The notes: a model not told the origin generated them from the sequence alone. DNA of 64,000 nucleotides from JAZDRH01 sp047470865 (GCF_047470865.1 NZ_JAZDRH010000011.1:28811-92810); one strand, 5' to 3'. Numbered from the stretch's first letter, positions 46,273 through 55,810 are shown. Program-made: numbers and translations.

Positions 46273-46530
46273 TTAGGCTTGAACTACGCTTACGTAGCGA
46301 CGACCAAATGCACCTTTAACTTCGAACTTAACAACACCTTCTTGCTTAGCAAATAAAGTGTGGTCTTTGCCCATACCAACACCGAAACCAGGGTGGAATT
46401 CAGTGCCACGCTGACGAATGATGATATTGCCAGCTTTAACTGTTTGGCCGCCGAAGATTTTGACGCCAAGGCGTTTCGATTCCGAGTCGCGACCGTTGCG
46501 GGTAGAACCGCCAGCTTTTTTCGTTGCCAT
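46273..46530 (-). CDS. rpmA: 50S ribosomal protein L27
   Basis: L27, 85 residues, reaches toward the peptidyl-transferase centre. The N-terminus ATKKAGGSTRNGRDSESKRL and the core GQTVKAGNIIIRQRGTEFHPG are canonical; the start has no cleavable extension of the Firmicutes type. It follows rplU by 35 bases in the same transcript. Confidence 0.98.
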   Translation of the reverse strand: MATKKAGGSTRNGRDSESKRLGVKIFGGQTVKAGNIIIRQRGTEFHPGFGVGMGKDHTLFAKQEGVVKFEVKGAFGRRYVSVVQA

Positions 46531-46565
46531 GAGTTCAGTACTCCAATTAGCGAATCAACAAGCTA

Positions 46566-46877
46566 TTAAGCTTGGATACCAGTGATTTTGATTTCAGTGA
46601 ACCACTGACGGTGGCCCTGACGCTTCATGCTGTGCTTACGACGACGGAATTTGATGATACGCACTTTATCGTGACGACCGTGATCGGTCACTTCAGCGGT
46701 AACTTTAGCGCCATCTACAACAGGTGCGCCGATTTTAACATCTTCACCGTTGCCAACGAGTAGAACGCGATCAAAGGTGATTGCATCACCTGTTGCCACG
46801 TCTAATTTCTCAACTTTAAGGTATTCACCTTCAGCGACTTTATATTGTTTGCCGCCGGTTACAATTACTGCGTACAT
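46566..46877 (-). CDS. rplU: 50S ribosomal protein L21
   Basis: L21, 103 residues, begins YAVIVTGGKQYKVAEGEYLKV and ends KFRRRKHSMKRQGHRQWFTEIKITGI (in part), the rRNA-binding tail. The ATG at 46877 follows GGAG at 8 bases. First gene of rplU-rpmA, divergent from ispB as in Pseudomonas and E. coli. Confidence 0.98.
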   Translation of the reverse strand: MYAVIVTGGKQYKVAEGEYLKVEKLDVATGDAITFDRVLLVGNGEDVKIGAPVVDGAKVTAEVTDHGRHDKVRIIKFRRRKHSMKRQGHRQWFTEIKITGIQA

Positions 46878-47123
46878 TCGCATTTCTCCGTTATGCCTGC
46901 TCACCCAGCGCTTAATTGGTATAGCTAATAGCTGGCATGGCTGCACTTTGCTGGATTAGGGCTTAGTGCATTGCGTAAGTCAGGGTTATTACCCAAATAA
47001 TATGTTCAGGGGCGCAAATTGTACGCAAGCTGTGACAACTACGCAAGCCTTTACATAACTTACCTTGACAGTAATTGCTCAAAACCCTAGCATGCCGCGC
47101 ACACACTCCAAAGATGTAAGATC

Positions 47124-48092
47124 ATGCAACCACAATCTTTTTACAGCGTTGTCGCCGATGACTTTGCTGCTGTTGATGCCATTATCAAGCAGCAACTCAC
47201 ATCTCATGTGCCCTTGGTAGAGAAGATCAGCGATTACATTATCTCTGCTGGCGGCAAGCGTCTACGCCCCTTATTAGTGCTTTTAGCAGGTAATGCACTA
47301 GGAAAAAAAGATCAAGAACTTCAGCTATTAGCGGCCACTATTGAGTTTTTACATACATCAACACTTTTGCATGATGATGTGGTTGATAAGTCCGACTTAC
47401 GGCGTGGACGGCAAACGGCAAACGCCAAGTGGGGGAATGCACCTAGCGTATTGGTGGGCGATTTTCTCTATGCACGCTCATTTGAAATGATGGTTAAACT
47501 CGCCTCCCTTCCTGTGATGCAAATCATCTCTTTTGCAACACGTATTATTGCTGAAGGCGAAGTACTTCAATTAACTAAAGTACGTGATGCTAGCACCACT
47601 GAAGAAACCTATATGCAGGTGATTCGCGGAAAAACAGCCATGCTTTTTGAAGCCTCTACACACAGTGCCGCTGTGCTTGCTAATGCCCCTAAAGAGCATG
47701 CTCAAGCGCTGCAAGCATTTGGTGATGCTTTAGGGGTTGCCTTTCAGCTCGTTGATGACCTACTTGATTACAAAGGCGACGCAGAAACATTAGGAAAGAA
47801 TGTTGGTGACGATCTTGCAGAGGGCAAGCCAACCCTTCCATTAATTGTAACCATGCGCGATGGCACTGCAGAGCAAGCAAAAATTGTTCGCCAAGCTATT
47901 CAAAAAGGCGGCATTGAAGATCTTAGTCAAATTACCCAAGCCGTTGAAGCTTCTGGCGCCTTGGATTATACCGCTAAATTAGCACGCGACTATGCCGAAA
48001 AAGCAATCAATCACCTTGATATCCTTCCTGAATCAAAATACAAACAAGCCATGATTGAGCTAACGCAATTTGCCGTAGCTCGCACCTATTAG
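47124..48092 (+). CDS. ispB: Octaprenyl/nonaprenyl diphosphate synthase
   Basis: A trans-polyprenyl diphosphate synthase (322 residues) that makes the side chain of ubiquinone. The two aspartate-rich motifs are LLHDDVVDKSDLRRGR near residue 88 and QLVDDLLDYKGD near 210; GGKRLRPLL is at about residue 44. It is divergent from rplU and followed by an intrinsic terminator. Product chain length (C40 or C45) cannot be told from motifs alone. Confidence 0.95.
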   Translation: MQPQSFYSVVADDFAAVDAIIKQQLTSHVPLVEKISDYIISAGGKRLRPLLVLLAGNALGKKDQELQLLAATIEFLHTSTLLHDDVVDKSDLRRGRQTANAKWGNAPSVLVGDFLYARSFEMMVKLASLPVMQIISFATRIIAEGEVLQLTKVRDASTTEETYMQVIRGKTAMLFEASTHSAAVLANAPKEHAQALQAFGDALGVAFQLVDDLLDYKGDAETLGKNVGDDLAEGKPTLPLIVTMRDGTAEQAKIVRQAIQKGGIEDLSQITQAVEASGALDYTAKLARDYAEKAINHLDILPESKYKQAMIELTQFAVARTY

Positions 48093-48101
48093 GAAGATCC
48101 C

Positions 48102-48138
48102 GATAAAACCTGCACTTTGTGGGTTTTATCTCATTTTT
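48102..48138 (+). terminator. Intrinsic terminator of ispB
   Basis: A nine-base-pair stem (GATAAAACC / GGTTTTATC) with an 11-base loop, followed by TCATTTTT, starts 10 bases after the ispB stop. Confidence 0.87.
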
Positions 48139-48199
48139 AATCTGCACATCTAATATATATCCTAGTAAAGTATTCGAAATTTAGCGAAGGAGTATCCGC

Positions 48200-48622
48200 A
48201 TGAGTTTTCTGAAAGAATTTAAAGAATTTGCCATGAAAGGCAATGTGATTGACATGGCTGTTGGTGTCATTATTGGCGCTGCTTTCGGCAAAATCACGAC
48301 CTCGTTAGTAGGCGATGTTATTATGCCGCCATTAGGATTACTTATTGGCGGGGTTGATTTCTCACAGCTTGCAATCACCTTGAAAGAAGCCAGTGAAGCT
48401 GACCCTGCTGTTGTTATTGCTTATGGTAAATTTATCCAAACACTGGTTGATTTCTTAATTATTGCCTTCGCAGTATTTTTAGGAATTAAAACGGTTAATC
48501 GCTTAAAACGCGAGCCTGAAGCCCCCGCTGCAGCAGAACCTGAAGCACCACCAGCGCCTTCATCAGAAGAAGTTTTATTATCTGAAATACGTGATTTATT
48601 GAAAGAACAAAGTAAGCGATAA
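48200..48622 (+). CDS. mscL: Large-conductance mechanosensitive channel MscL
   Basis: MscL is a homopentameric inner-membrane safety valve against hypo-osmotic shock. The 140-residue protein begins SFLKEFKEFAMKGNVIDMAVGVIIGAAFG (first part), the amphipathic helix plus TM1. A periplasmic loop, TM2 (FLIIAFAVFLGIKTVN) and a charged C-terminal helix follow. An alanine/proline/glutamate linker lies near residues 103-120. GGAG precedes the ATG. Confidence 0.97.
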   Translation: MSFLKEFKEFAMKGNVIDMAVGVIIGAAFGKITTSLVGDVIMPPLGLLIGGVDFSQLAITLKEASEADPAVVIAYGKFIQTLVDFLIIAFAVFLGIKTVNRLKREPEAPAAAEPEAPPAPSSEEVLLSEIRDLLKEQSKR

Positions 48623-48631
48623 GTAGTAAAA

Positions 48632-48664
48632 AACCCCAAAAAGTTATTCCACCTTTTTGGGGTT
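48632..48664. terminator. Bidirectional terminator after mscL
   Basis: A perfect 12-base-pair stem (AACCCCAAAAAG / CTTTTTGGGGTT) with a nine-base loop between mscL and the convergent exported-protein gene. Confidence 0.9.
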
Positions 48665-48683
48665 GGTCCAAAACTCAGTGCTT

Positions 48684-49346
48684 TTATTCACTTTTATCTG
48701 AAGCATTGGTTGCTGTTTCTGCCTTTTCTGCGCTTTCACTTGCTACTGTTTCTATTGTTGCTGCTTTCAATAATTCTAGCCAGTGATCGCGAACCTCTTT
48801 ATCCATTTGCGGCTTCATTTCTGTATAAGCAATACGATGCCAACCTCTATCACTGGCGATAAAGCGAGTTAACTCATGCTGAATACCAAGGTACTCACAT
48901 TGCCTTGTGTCCCACTCAATTAATACGCTATTAGAAGTACGCTCTAGCATTTCCAATGAAATATCCGAACAGCTGGCTTTAAGCTGCTCAGCAAAAGAAA
49001 TAGCAAAGCTTTCAACTGGATCATGCACGCCTTCAAAAAACTGGGCACTGAGTAACTTTGTCCAATTTTGTGCGGTTTCCTCACCTGTAACCCATTCGGC
49101 TAGCGTATAACCTTTAATGCTTTCATTGGCTAGCATGCTTTCTTGATCTATTTGTCCTGACTCTCGCAGCTCTTGTAGTTTTTTGGGAGGTAAATCAATA
49201 CTGTAGTCCTCTCGCCACTGTTTTTCATCGAGCTCAGGAATAACGACCTTCTCTGCTGCCATATCGCTTAATTCTTCTGCCCACAAAGTGCTCGTACTTA
49301 TTAAACAAACCGTTGCAGCCAGAACTAAGGATAATTTTTTTGCCAT
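48684..49346 (-). CDS. Exported protein of unknown function at the end of the formate dehydrogenase operon
   Basis: A 220-residue protein with a signal peptide (about residues 1-23, cleavage near LWA). The mature chain is acidic and mostly helical, and the tail is rich in Ala, Glu and Ser (about 195-220). I do not recognise a family. The start at 49346 has AGGAG 5 bases upstream. It begins 50 bases after fdhE on the same strand, so it is probably expressed with the formate dehydrogenase genes. Two Cys (in KASCSDI and RQCEYLG) could form a disulfide in the periplasm. Function unknown. Confidence 0.68.
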   Translation of the reverse strand: MAKKLSLVLAATVCLISTSTLWAEELSDMAAEKVVIPELDEKQWREDYSIDLPPKKLQELRESGQIDQESMLANESIKGYTLAEWVTGEETAQNWTKLLSAQFFEGVHDPVESFAISFAEQLKASCSDISLEMLERTSNSVLIEWDTRQCEYLGIQHELTRFIASDRGWHRIAYTEMKPQMDKEVRDHWLELLKAATIETVASESAEKAETATNASDKSE

Positions 49347-49396
49347 GCAAGCTCCTAAAGCTGTGCGAAATACCAACTAAAAACAATAACCTGCAT

Positions 49397-50308
49397 TTAG
49401 CTTGGCAACAAGTATGGATTCAAGCCACTGCGTGAGAAACCTTCTTCTTCAACACCTGCATCTAGTGCCAAGGAGGCTAAGTCATCTGCTATGACTTCCA
49501 GATGCAGATCTTTTTCCTGATAAATTACTTTCAAATAACTTTCACAGGCATCACAGCTCTCTGCTTTGATAGTGGCGTTTTTCTCATCTAAAGACCAATA
49601 GTGTAACCCACTTGTTCCCTCACAATTGCTACATTTTACACGTACTAGGTGCCACTGACTTTCACAAAGATTACAATGCAAATAACGCAAACCATTTTGT
49701 GCTCCACCTCGAATGACACTTGCACAAGGAACACCACCGCAAACTGGGCAAAACTGACGTTGTTCGCCATAATCTGCTTTAGCTGAAGCCGAAAGCGCCT
49801 CCGCCATTTGCGCCCAATATACCGATAATGCTGACCATAAAAAAAGTGCCCAGCCTTTAGGTACTTGGGAAAATTTTTGTGCCAATAAGTACCCAGCAGC
49901 ACTTTCTAATTGCTCAGTGGAGGCGACCAATAACTGCTGACAAACGGCTTGCACTTGCTCAGTAGAAAGGTCTTTTACTTGTTCCACTATGCTATTAAGC
50001 GCTGTATGCCAATAATGATCACGCTCAAGCTTTTGCCAATTCAATGGTGGATGCTCTTTACCTAGGCGCTGCTGTATTATTTCAATTGCAGTTTTAGGTA
50101 AAGCGAGCTTGTGTACTACCTCTTGTTGAGCTAAAGCCATTTGCGCACAAAACAGCAAGTAATCCTGCATAGGGTGATCTTGAGCCAATTGCTGTAAGCG
50201 CTTGGCGCGTTGCTGATAAAGCTTATCTAAACGCGGTAGCAGTACTGGCGTTATAGTGCCAATACCGCCACTGAGCTGCTCTGCTGGAACGAACTGTATA
50301 CTACTCAT
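49397..50308 (-). CDS. fdhE: Formate dehydrogenase accessory protein FdhE
   Basis: FdhE is a cytoplasmic rubredoxin-like protein needed for activity of respiratory formate dehydrogenase. The 303-residue protein carries four CxxC pairs in the C-terminal half (FCPVCGGVPC, LHCNLCES, VKCSNCEG and SCDACES), which bind iron or zinc. It overlaps fdnI by 8 bases. In several Pseudomonas genomes selA and selB follow fdhE; here an unknown exported protein follows instead. Confidence 0.94.
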   Translation of the reverse strand: MSSIQFVPAEQLSGGIGTITPVLLPRLDKLYQQRAKRLQQLAQDHPMQDYLLFCAQMALAQQEVVHKLALPKTAIEIIQQRLGKEHPPLNWQKLERDHYWHTALNSIVEQVKDLSTEQVQAVCQQLLVASTEQLESAAGYLLAQKFSQVPKGWALFLWSALSVYWAQMAEALSASAKADYGEQRQFCPVCGGVPCASVIRGGAQNGLRYLHCNLCESQWHLVRVKCSNCEGTSGLHYWSLDEKNATIKAESCDACESYLKVIYQEKDLHLEVIADDLASLALDAGVEEEGFSRSGLNPYLLPS

Positions 50309-50957
50309 GCGTTTTTTTATCTGCCTTTAAAATATCTTCACGGTACCAGCGTGAATGGTGCTGCTTTGCCCACTTACGAGATACGTAGCCCGTCACCATA
50401 CCTGAAATGGAACCCTTGACCCAAATACCCAGATAAATATGACCAATAATCAATAAAATTAACAATACACCTGCTAACGAATGTAAAAATAGGCCAATGC
50501 GAATTAAATCAATACCAAAGGCGCTTTGGAAATAAGGCGCAAAATAGGGACGCCAGACAACAACACCTGTTATTAACAAGAGGCTTATCAACCCCATAAT
50601 GCTCCAAAACAAGAACTTCTGACCTGCATTGTATTTGCCAATTTGTAGGTCAACATCTTCTTTACCTGCCATAACACTGCCAATGTTTTGCACCCATAAT
50701 TTATCTTGTTTTTCTGGCATGTTGTATTTAACAAATTTGAAAAACATGAAAACAAGCGCTAAGAACACAGCCACACCCAAAAATGGATGAAGAATTCTTG
50801 CCATCTGCGGCGTCCCTAAAACACTGTTTAACCAGCTTAATGAAGGGAACACCCAAGACAAGCCAGATAATGCTGTTAGGAAAAAGCAAATCACCATAAT
50901 CCAGTGGCAAGCGCGCGCTGCAAAAGGAGTACGTAAAATCATGTCTTTCTTATTCAT
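50301..50957 (-). CDS. fdnI: Formate dehydrogenase gamma subunit (cytochrome b556)
   Basis: A 218-residue inner-membrane diheme cytochrome b with four helices (about 15-35, 55-73, 112-132 and 150-172). It passes electrons from FdnH to quinone. Candidate heme ligands include the His in RACHWIMVICF (helix I), RILHPFLGV (helix II) and FLHSLAGVLLILLIIGHIYLG (two His, helix IV, in part). It overlaps fdnH by 4 bases and fdhE by 8, as tight as expected for a complex. Confidence 0.93.
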   Translation of the reverse strand: MNKKDMILRTPFAARACHWIMVICFFLTALSGLSWVFPSLSWLNSVLGTPQMARILHPFLGVAVFLALVFMFFKFVKYNMPEKQDKLWVQNIGSVMAGKEDVDLQIGKYNAGQKFLFWSIMGLISLLLITGVVVWRPYFAPYFQSAFGIDLIRIGLFLHSLAGVLLILLIIGHIYLGIWVKGSISGMVTGYVSRKWAKQHHSRWYREDILKADKKTHE

Positions 50958-51844
50958 GCTTTTGGCTCCTCGTGTTCGTTGTCATCATGCACTTCGTTTG
51001 GCCCAACACCTACGTAGTGGAAAATAGTGCCTGCAATGGTAGCGAAGAAGGCTACTGCAGCAGCAGGCTTCAACCAGCCTTTCCAGCCCTCTACAGTACG
51101 GCTAATACGTGGATCTTTGGCCAGGCCATGATATAACTCTGGCTTATCACCATGCTGTAATACATACATGACATGCGTTCCACCCACGCCTTGAGGATCA
51201 TAGAGTGCCGCTTGTTTAAATCCTCGTGTTTTTAATTCATCCACACGCTGCTGAGCAAGGTACTGCATATCCTCTTTGCTGCCAAAGTTGATTGCACCTG
51301 TTGGACAGGTTTTCACACAGGCAGGTTCTTGTCCTACAGCCACGCGATCAGAGCACAGAGTACATTTATAGGCTTTATTATCACGTTTACTAATACGTGG
51401 CACGTCAAATGGACAGCCTGCAATACAGTAGCCACAACCAATACAGTGCTCTGATTGAAAGTCAACAATGCCATTAGCAAACTGGATGATAGCCCCCGGT
51501 GCAGGGCAAGCTTTCAAACAACCTGGGTCGGCGCAGTGCATACAGCCATCTTTACGAATAAGCCATTCCAGTCGGCCTTTTTCATTTTCCACTTCGCTAA
51601 AGCGCATTACTGTCCAGCTATCAGCTGTGAGATCCATAGGGTTGTCATATACCCCGTGATTTTCACCGACTTCATCACGTAAATCGTTCCATTCTGAGCA
51701 GGCAACCTGACAGGCTTTACAACCAATACAGGTAGTAACATCAATTAGTTTAGCTACTTCTGCCTGTTTATCACGAACCTGTGGGGCAGGAGTCAAACTG
51801 CTCGTTGCTGAACGCTTAATAATGTCTTGAGATTGCATTGACAT
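50954..51844 (-). CDS. fdnH: Formate dehydrogenase beta subunit (four-cluster ferredoxin-like)
   Basis: A 296-residue iron-sulfur subunit that wires FdnG to the membrane subunit. Four cysteine clusters are visible: TCIGCKACQVACSEW, GCMHCADPGCLKACPAPG, HCIGCGYCIAGCPFDVP and CTLCSDRVAVGQEPACVKTCP (in part). A single membrane helix near residues 258-277 anchors it. GGAG stands 7 bases before the ATG. It lies 12 bases after fdnG. Confidence 0.95.
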   Translation of the reverse strand: MSMQSQDIIKRSATSSLTPAPQVRDKQAEVAKLIDVTTCIGCKACQVACSEWNDLRDEVGENHGVYDNPMDLTADSWTVMRFSEVENEKGRLEWLIRKDGCMHCADPGCLKACPAPGAIIQFANGIVDFQSEHCIGCGYCIAGCPFDVPRISKRDNKAYKCTLCSDRVAVGQEPACVKTCPTGAINFGSKEDMQYLAQQRVDELKTRGFKQAALYDPQGVGGTHVMYVLQHGDKPELYHGLAKDPRISRTVEGWKGWLKPAAAVAFFATIAGTIFHYVGVGPNEVHDDNEHEEPKA

Positions 51845-51856
51845 AACTTGACTCCA

Positions 51857-54800
51857 TTAAACTTTTTCAATGTCTACAAGGAAAGCCTTGTATTCAGGGG
51901 TTTGTGCGTTTGCATCACCAACTGGAGGCGTGAGCACATTCGCTAAAAATCCTTTGCGCGTCGTACCTTCAAAGCCCCAGTGACAAGGTACGCCAATAGT
52001 GTCTACTTGCTTGCCATCAATCTCTAAACGATAAATACGCTTAGTCACTACAGCCACTGCTTTGATATAACCGCGTTTAGATTTTACCCTTACCCAATCG
52101 CCCGCTTTAATGCCTTTTTCTGCCGCCAGTTTTTCACCAACTTCTACAAACTGCTGTGGCTGAGCAATAGCATTTAAACGCGCATGTTTAGTCCAGTGGC
52201 GAAATAGCTCTGTTATCGAATAGGTTGTAGCTACATAAGGAAACTCGGTGTAAGTGCCCATGCGCTTTTTATCGTTATCAAATAAACGCGTGGTTGGGTT
52301 GTGCATTTGTTTTGGATAGACAGGATTAGCAGCTAATGGCGACTCTATAGGCTCGTAATGCGCTGGCATTGGACCATCTTTTAAGCCTGTGACTGCAAAT
52401 AAACGCCCCATACCATCAGGCATCATAATAAAGGGATTAACACCTGAGTTTGGCGCGGCTGTAGCCGCATAATCAGGCACATCAAAGCCCACCCAGCGCT
52501 TGCCGTTCCACTCCAATAGTTTACGTTTAGCATCCCAAGGTTTACCACTAGGATCCATAGAAGCACGGTTATACAAAATACGACGGTTTTGAGGCCAAGC
52601 CCATGCCCAACCTAATGTGCTACCCAAGCCTGATGGATCGGCATTATCACGGTTAGCCATTTGGTTGCCTTTCTCTGTCCATGACCCGGTGAATACCCAG
52701 CAATAGCTGGCTGTAGTACCATCATCACGCAACTCAGAGAAGTCATTTAATAATTGGCCTTTATGTAAAATGATATTACCTTGTTCATCTTTAATATCTT
52801 CTAAGGCATAACCATTGGCTTCTTTTGCAACTTCATCAGGACGCGGATCAAGTGGATTATCATAGTTCCACGCCATATTCATTAGCGGCTCAATACCTTT
52901 GCCGCCTTCTTCGCGATACAAGCGGCGAAGCTCCATTAGTAGATGCCCAAGAATTTTTCCATCATGCCATGCTTCACCTGGAGGCGCTGCACCATCCCAG
53001 TGCCATTGCAGCCAACGGCCTGAGTTCACGATAGAACCTTGCTCCTCAGCAAAGCAGGCGGTAGGTAAGCGGAATACTTCTGTTTGAATGGAGGCGGAAT
53101 CTACATCATTAGATTCACCATGATTTTGCCAAAAGCTGGCAGACTCGGTTTTTAGTGGATCCATCACCACCATAAACTTCAACTTCGACAGCGCTTCACG
53201 CGCCTTATTAGAGTCTGGGAATGCCGCTAATGGGTTAAATCCTTGAACTAAATAACCATTCATTTTGCCTTGATGCATTAACTCCATGGTAGTTAGTACA
53301 TCATATTCGCGATCCCATTTTGGCAGCCAGTCATAGCCCCAATTATTAGCTGCTGTTGCTTTATCTCCCCATAAGCTTTTCATCAAACTAATGAAGAACT
53401 TAGGAGTATTTTTCCAATAGTTAACTTGTCCCGGCAATAACTCTGTTGGCGTTACTTCCTTTAAGTACTGCTCAACCGATGTTTGTTGATCGCTAGGCAG
53501 GTTCATGTAACCGGGCAAACGTGTAGATAGCAACCCAAGGTCAGTATACCCCTGAATATTAGAGTGACCACGCAAGGCGTTTACACCGCCACCGGGCATA
53601 CCAATATTGCCTAGTAATAATTGAATCATGGCGGCACCACGAATCATTTGTACGCCACTGGTATGATGCGTCCAGCCTAATGCATACAAGAATGTAGCCG
53701 TACGATCAGGGGCAGAGGTTGAGGCTAGAATCTCACAAATATCTAAGAAATCTTGCTTTGGCGTACCGCAAACTTTGGTTACCAAGTCTGGCGTATAACG
53801 TGCCACATGCTTTTTCAGCAACTGATAAACAGATTGCGGATCTTGTAAAGACATATCACGCTTAGCATGACCTTGCTCATCAAGCTCATAACCCCAAGAG
53901 CTACGATCATAGGTTTTGCTGCTGGCGTCATAACCACTAAATACGCCTTCCACAAAATCAAAATCCTTACGAATAATCAAGCTCGCATTGGTGTAATGCT
54001 TTACGTATTCATGCTGGATTTTTTCATTTTCTAATAGGTAATTAACCACCCCCATTAAGAAGGTAACATCCGAGCCTGCACGAATCGGTGAATACATATC
54101 CGCAACAGCAGCGCTACGATTAAAGCGTGGATCCACCACAATTAGCTTGGCGCCATTATGAATTTTAGCGTCTACTGCCCACTTAAAGCCTACTGGATGC
54201 GCTTCTGCTGGGTTACCGCCCATAACTAATACAACATTGGCATTTTTAATATCAACCCAGTTATTGGTCATCGCACCACGGCCAAAGCTCGGAGCTAAAG
54301 CGGCTACGGTAGGCCCATGACACAGGCGGGCTTGGCAATCGGTCGATAAAATGCCTAAAGCGCGCAAGAAACGAAAGTCGAGCATTCCCGTTTCATTACT
54401 GGCAGCAGAACTGGTGAGCATACCTGTTGAGAGCCAACGATTAACTGTAACCCCTTGCTCGTTCTTCTCAATAAAGTTAGCGTCACGGTCATCTTTAATT
54501 AAGCGTGCAATACGCTTAATAGCGTTTTCCCATGTAATACGCTGCCATTTATCTGAACCTGGGGCGCGATACTCAGGATACTGTAAGCGTTGATCACTAT
54601 GAATATAGTCAATAAGACCAGCGCCTTTAGGGCATAAAGAACCACGGCTTACTGGATGATCAGGATCGCCCTCAATATGGAAGATACGTGGTTTGGCGTT
54701 ACGTGCACCATCGCCTAAGCTATACATTAAAATGCCACAGCCTACAGAGCAATAAGTGCAGTTATTACGGGTTTCTTTGGCACGTAATAGCTTGTATTGG

Positions 54801-54910
54801 CGAACTTGTGCTGCTTGCGCAAGGCTAGGCGCAAAGCCTAAGGTTGCTGCAGTAACACCTGCTGCGCCAGCAGTGCATAGTTTAAAAAACTGCCGACGAT
54901 TCATTTGCAT
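51857..54910 (-). CDS. fdnG: Formate dehydrogenase major subunit, Cys (non-selenocysteine) form
   Basis: The 1017-residue molybdopterin enzyme oxidises formate to CO2 in the periplasm. A Tat signal (NRRQFFKLC, then a hydrophobic stretch to about residue 33) is followed by the [4Fe-4S] motif CTYCSVGCGILMYS. The active-site segment reads QARLCHGPTVA: codon TGT at 54322-54320 (residue 197) encodes Cys where E. coli FdnG and Pseudomonas enzymes have Sec. No in-frame TGA occurs, so no recoding is needed. The ATG has GGAG 7 bases upstream. First of fdnGHI, after fdhD. Confidence 0.95.
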   Translation of the reverse strand: MQMNRRQFFKLCTAGAAGVTAATLGFAPSLAQAAQVRQYKLLRAKETRNNCTYCSVGCGILMYSLGDGARNAKPRIFHIEGDPDHPVSRGSLCPKGAGLIDYIHSDQRLQYPEYRAPGSDKWQRITWENAIKRIARLIKDDRDANFIEKNEQGVTVNRWLSTGMLTSSAASNETGMLDFRFLRALGILSTDCQARLCHGPTVAALAPSFGRGAMTNNWVDIKNANVVLVMGGNPAEAHPVGFKWAVDAKIHNGAKLIVVDPRFNRSAAVADMYSPIRAGSDVTFLMGVVNYLLENEKIQHEYVKHYTNASLIIRKDFDFVEGVFSGYDASSKTYDRSSWGYELDEQGHAKRDMSLQDPQSVYQLLKKHVARYTPDLVTKVCGTPKQDFLDICEILASTSAPDRTATFLYALGWTHHTSGVQMIRGAAMIQLLLGNIGMPGGGVNALRGHSNIQGYTDLGLLSTRLPGYMNLPSDQQTSVEQYLKEVTPTELLPGQVNYWKNTPKFFISLMKSLWGDKATAANNWGYDWLPKWDREYDVLTTMELMHQGKMNGYLVQGFNPLAAFPDSNKAREALSKLKFMVVMDPLKTESASFWQNHGESNDVDSASIQTEVFRLPTACFAEEQGSIVNSGRWLQWHWDGAAPPGEAWHDGKILGHLLMELRRLYREEGGKGIEPLMNMAWNYDNPLDPRPDEVAKEANGYALEDIKDEQGNIILHKGQLLNDFSELRDDGTTASYCWVFTGSWTEKGNQMANRDNADPSGLGSTLGWAWAWPQNRRILYNRASMDPSGKPWDAKRKLLEWNGKRWVGFDVPDYAATAAPNSGVNPFIMMPDGMGRLFAVTGLKDGPMPAHYEPIESPLAANPVYPKQMHNPTTRLFDNDKKRMGTYTEFPYVATTYSITELFRHWTKHARLNAIAQPQQFVEVGEKLAAEKGIKAGDWVRVKSKRGYIKAVAVVTKRIYRLEIDGKQVDTIGVPCHWGFEGTTRKGFLANVLTPPVGDANAQTPEYKAFLVDIEKV

Positions 54911-54994
54911 AAACTATCTCCATCTCAGGCATATCTAAACGCTGAAACGCACAGCTCTTAGGCTGTACTTTTTGATTAGAAAATCTTACTTAGA

Positions 54995-55810
54995 TCACTG
55001 AGGGCTATATACGCGCGCTGGACTTTGATGGGGCACGTGAATCAGGTTCAGGTTATGTTTACGGGCCCAGTCAACGGTTAAACTGCTTGGTGCAGAAAGG
55101 CTTACTAAGGTATGAATTCCTGCCCGTACAGTTTTTTGTAATAGCTCTAAACTGCTGCGACTGGTCATAACAACAAAACCTTGGTCACACGCAATTTTTT
55201 GGCGATATAAGGCTCCAATTAATTTATCCAGTGCGTTATGTCGCCCTATATCTTCGCGACATAACACAACCTCGCCTTGAGCATCAAAGAACAAAGCGGC
55301 ATGTAACGCACCGCTTTTTTCAGCCAATACTTGATAAGGTTGAATACGCTCACGTAGACCTTGCAAGTATTGAGCGTTAGGTAAGTCACTTACCGTTAAA
55401 GGCGTTAATTGTGGCAGCGCTTGTTCAAGCGCACTAACACCACATAAACCACACCCAGTACTTCCAGCTAGCTCTCGCTTCGTTGATTTAAGCTGCCAGA
55501 AAGCACGGTTATTCAGTGTTACTTCAACCTCTAACGCATCGCCTAGCACATTTAACTGCATGTCTAAAATATCACTGGGATGCTGAATTATTTGGTAGCT
55601 CAGGCTAAAACCTACAGTGAAGTCGCCTATGTCTTGAGGTGTTAACATCATTACACTGTGATTAATACCGTTAAAGGTAATACTCAAAGGCATCTCTTGG
55701 GCAAGACAGCTTGCATCCTGAAATGACTGATTTGTTAACTGATAATAGGTATAACGGCGCTCTTGTAATAAATCGGAGGGCGTTATTTCCAAACATATAT
55801 AACCAGACAT
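54995..55810 (-). CDS. fdhD: Formate dehydrogenase sulfurtransferase FdhD
   Basis: FdhD passes sulfur from IscS to the molybdenum cofactor of formate dehydrogenase. The 271-residue protein has the sulfur-relay motif GSTGCGLCG near residues 117-125 (two Cys) and the conserved VVLCREDIGRHNALDKLIGA and VMTSRSSLELLQKT segments. It stands 84 bases upstream of fdnG on the same strand, so it probably opens the operon. It is divergent from rlmG. Confidence 0.94.
   Translation of the reverse strand: MSGYICLEITPSDLLQERRYTYYQLTNQSFQDASCLAQEMPLSITFNGINHSVMMLTPQDIGDFTVGFSLSYQIIQHPSDILDMQLNVLGDALEVEVTLNNRAFWQLKSTKRELAGSTGCGLCGVSALEQALPQLTPLTVSDLPNAQYLQGLRERIQPYQVLAEKSGALHAALFFDAQGEVVLCREDIGRHNALDKLIGALYRQKIACDQGFVVMTSRSSLELLQKTVRAGIHTLVSLSAPSSLTVDWARKHNLNLIHVPHQSPARVYSPQ

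Noticed and set aside
54911..54994. Terminator between fdhD and fdnG
   Set aside because: A five-base-pair hairpin (ACAGC/GCTGT) is present but has a T-run only on the opposite strand, so it should not stop fdhD-fdnG transcription.
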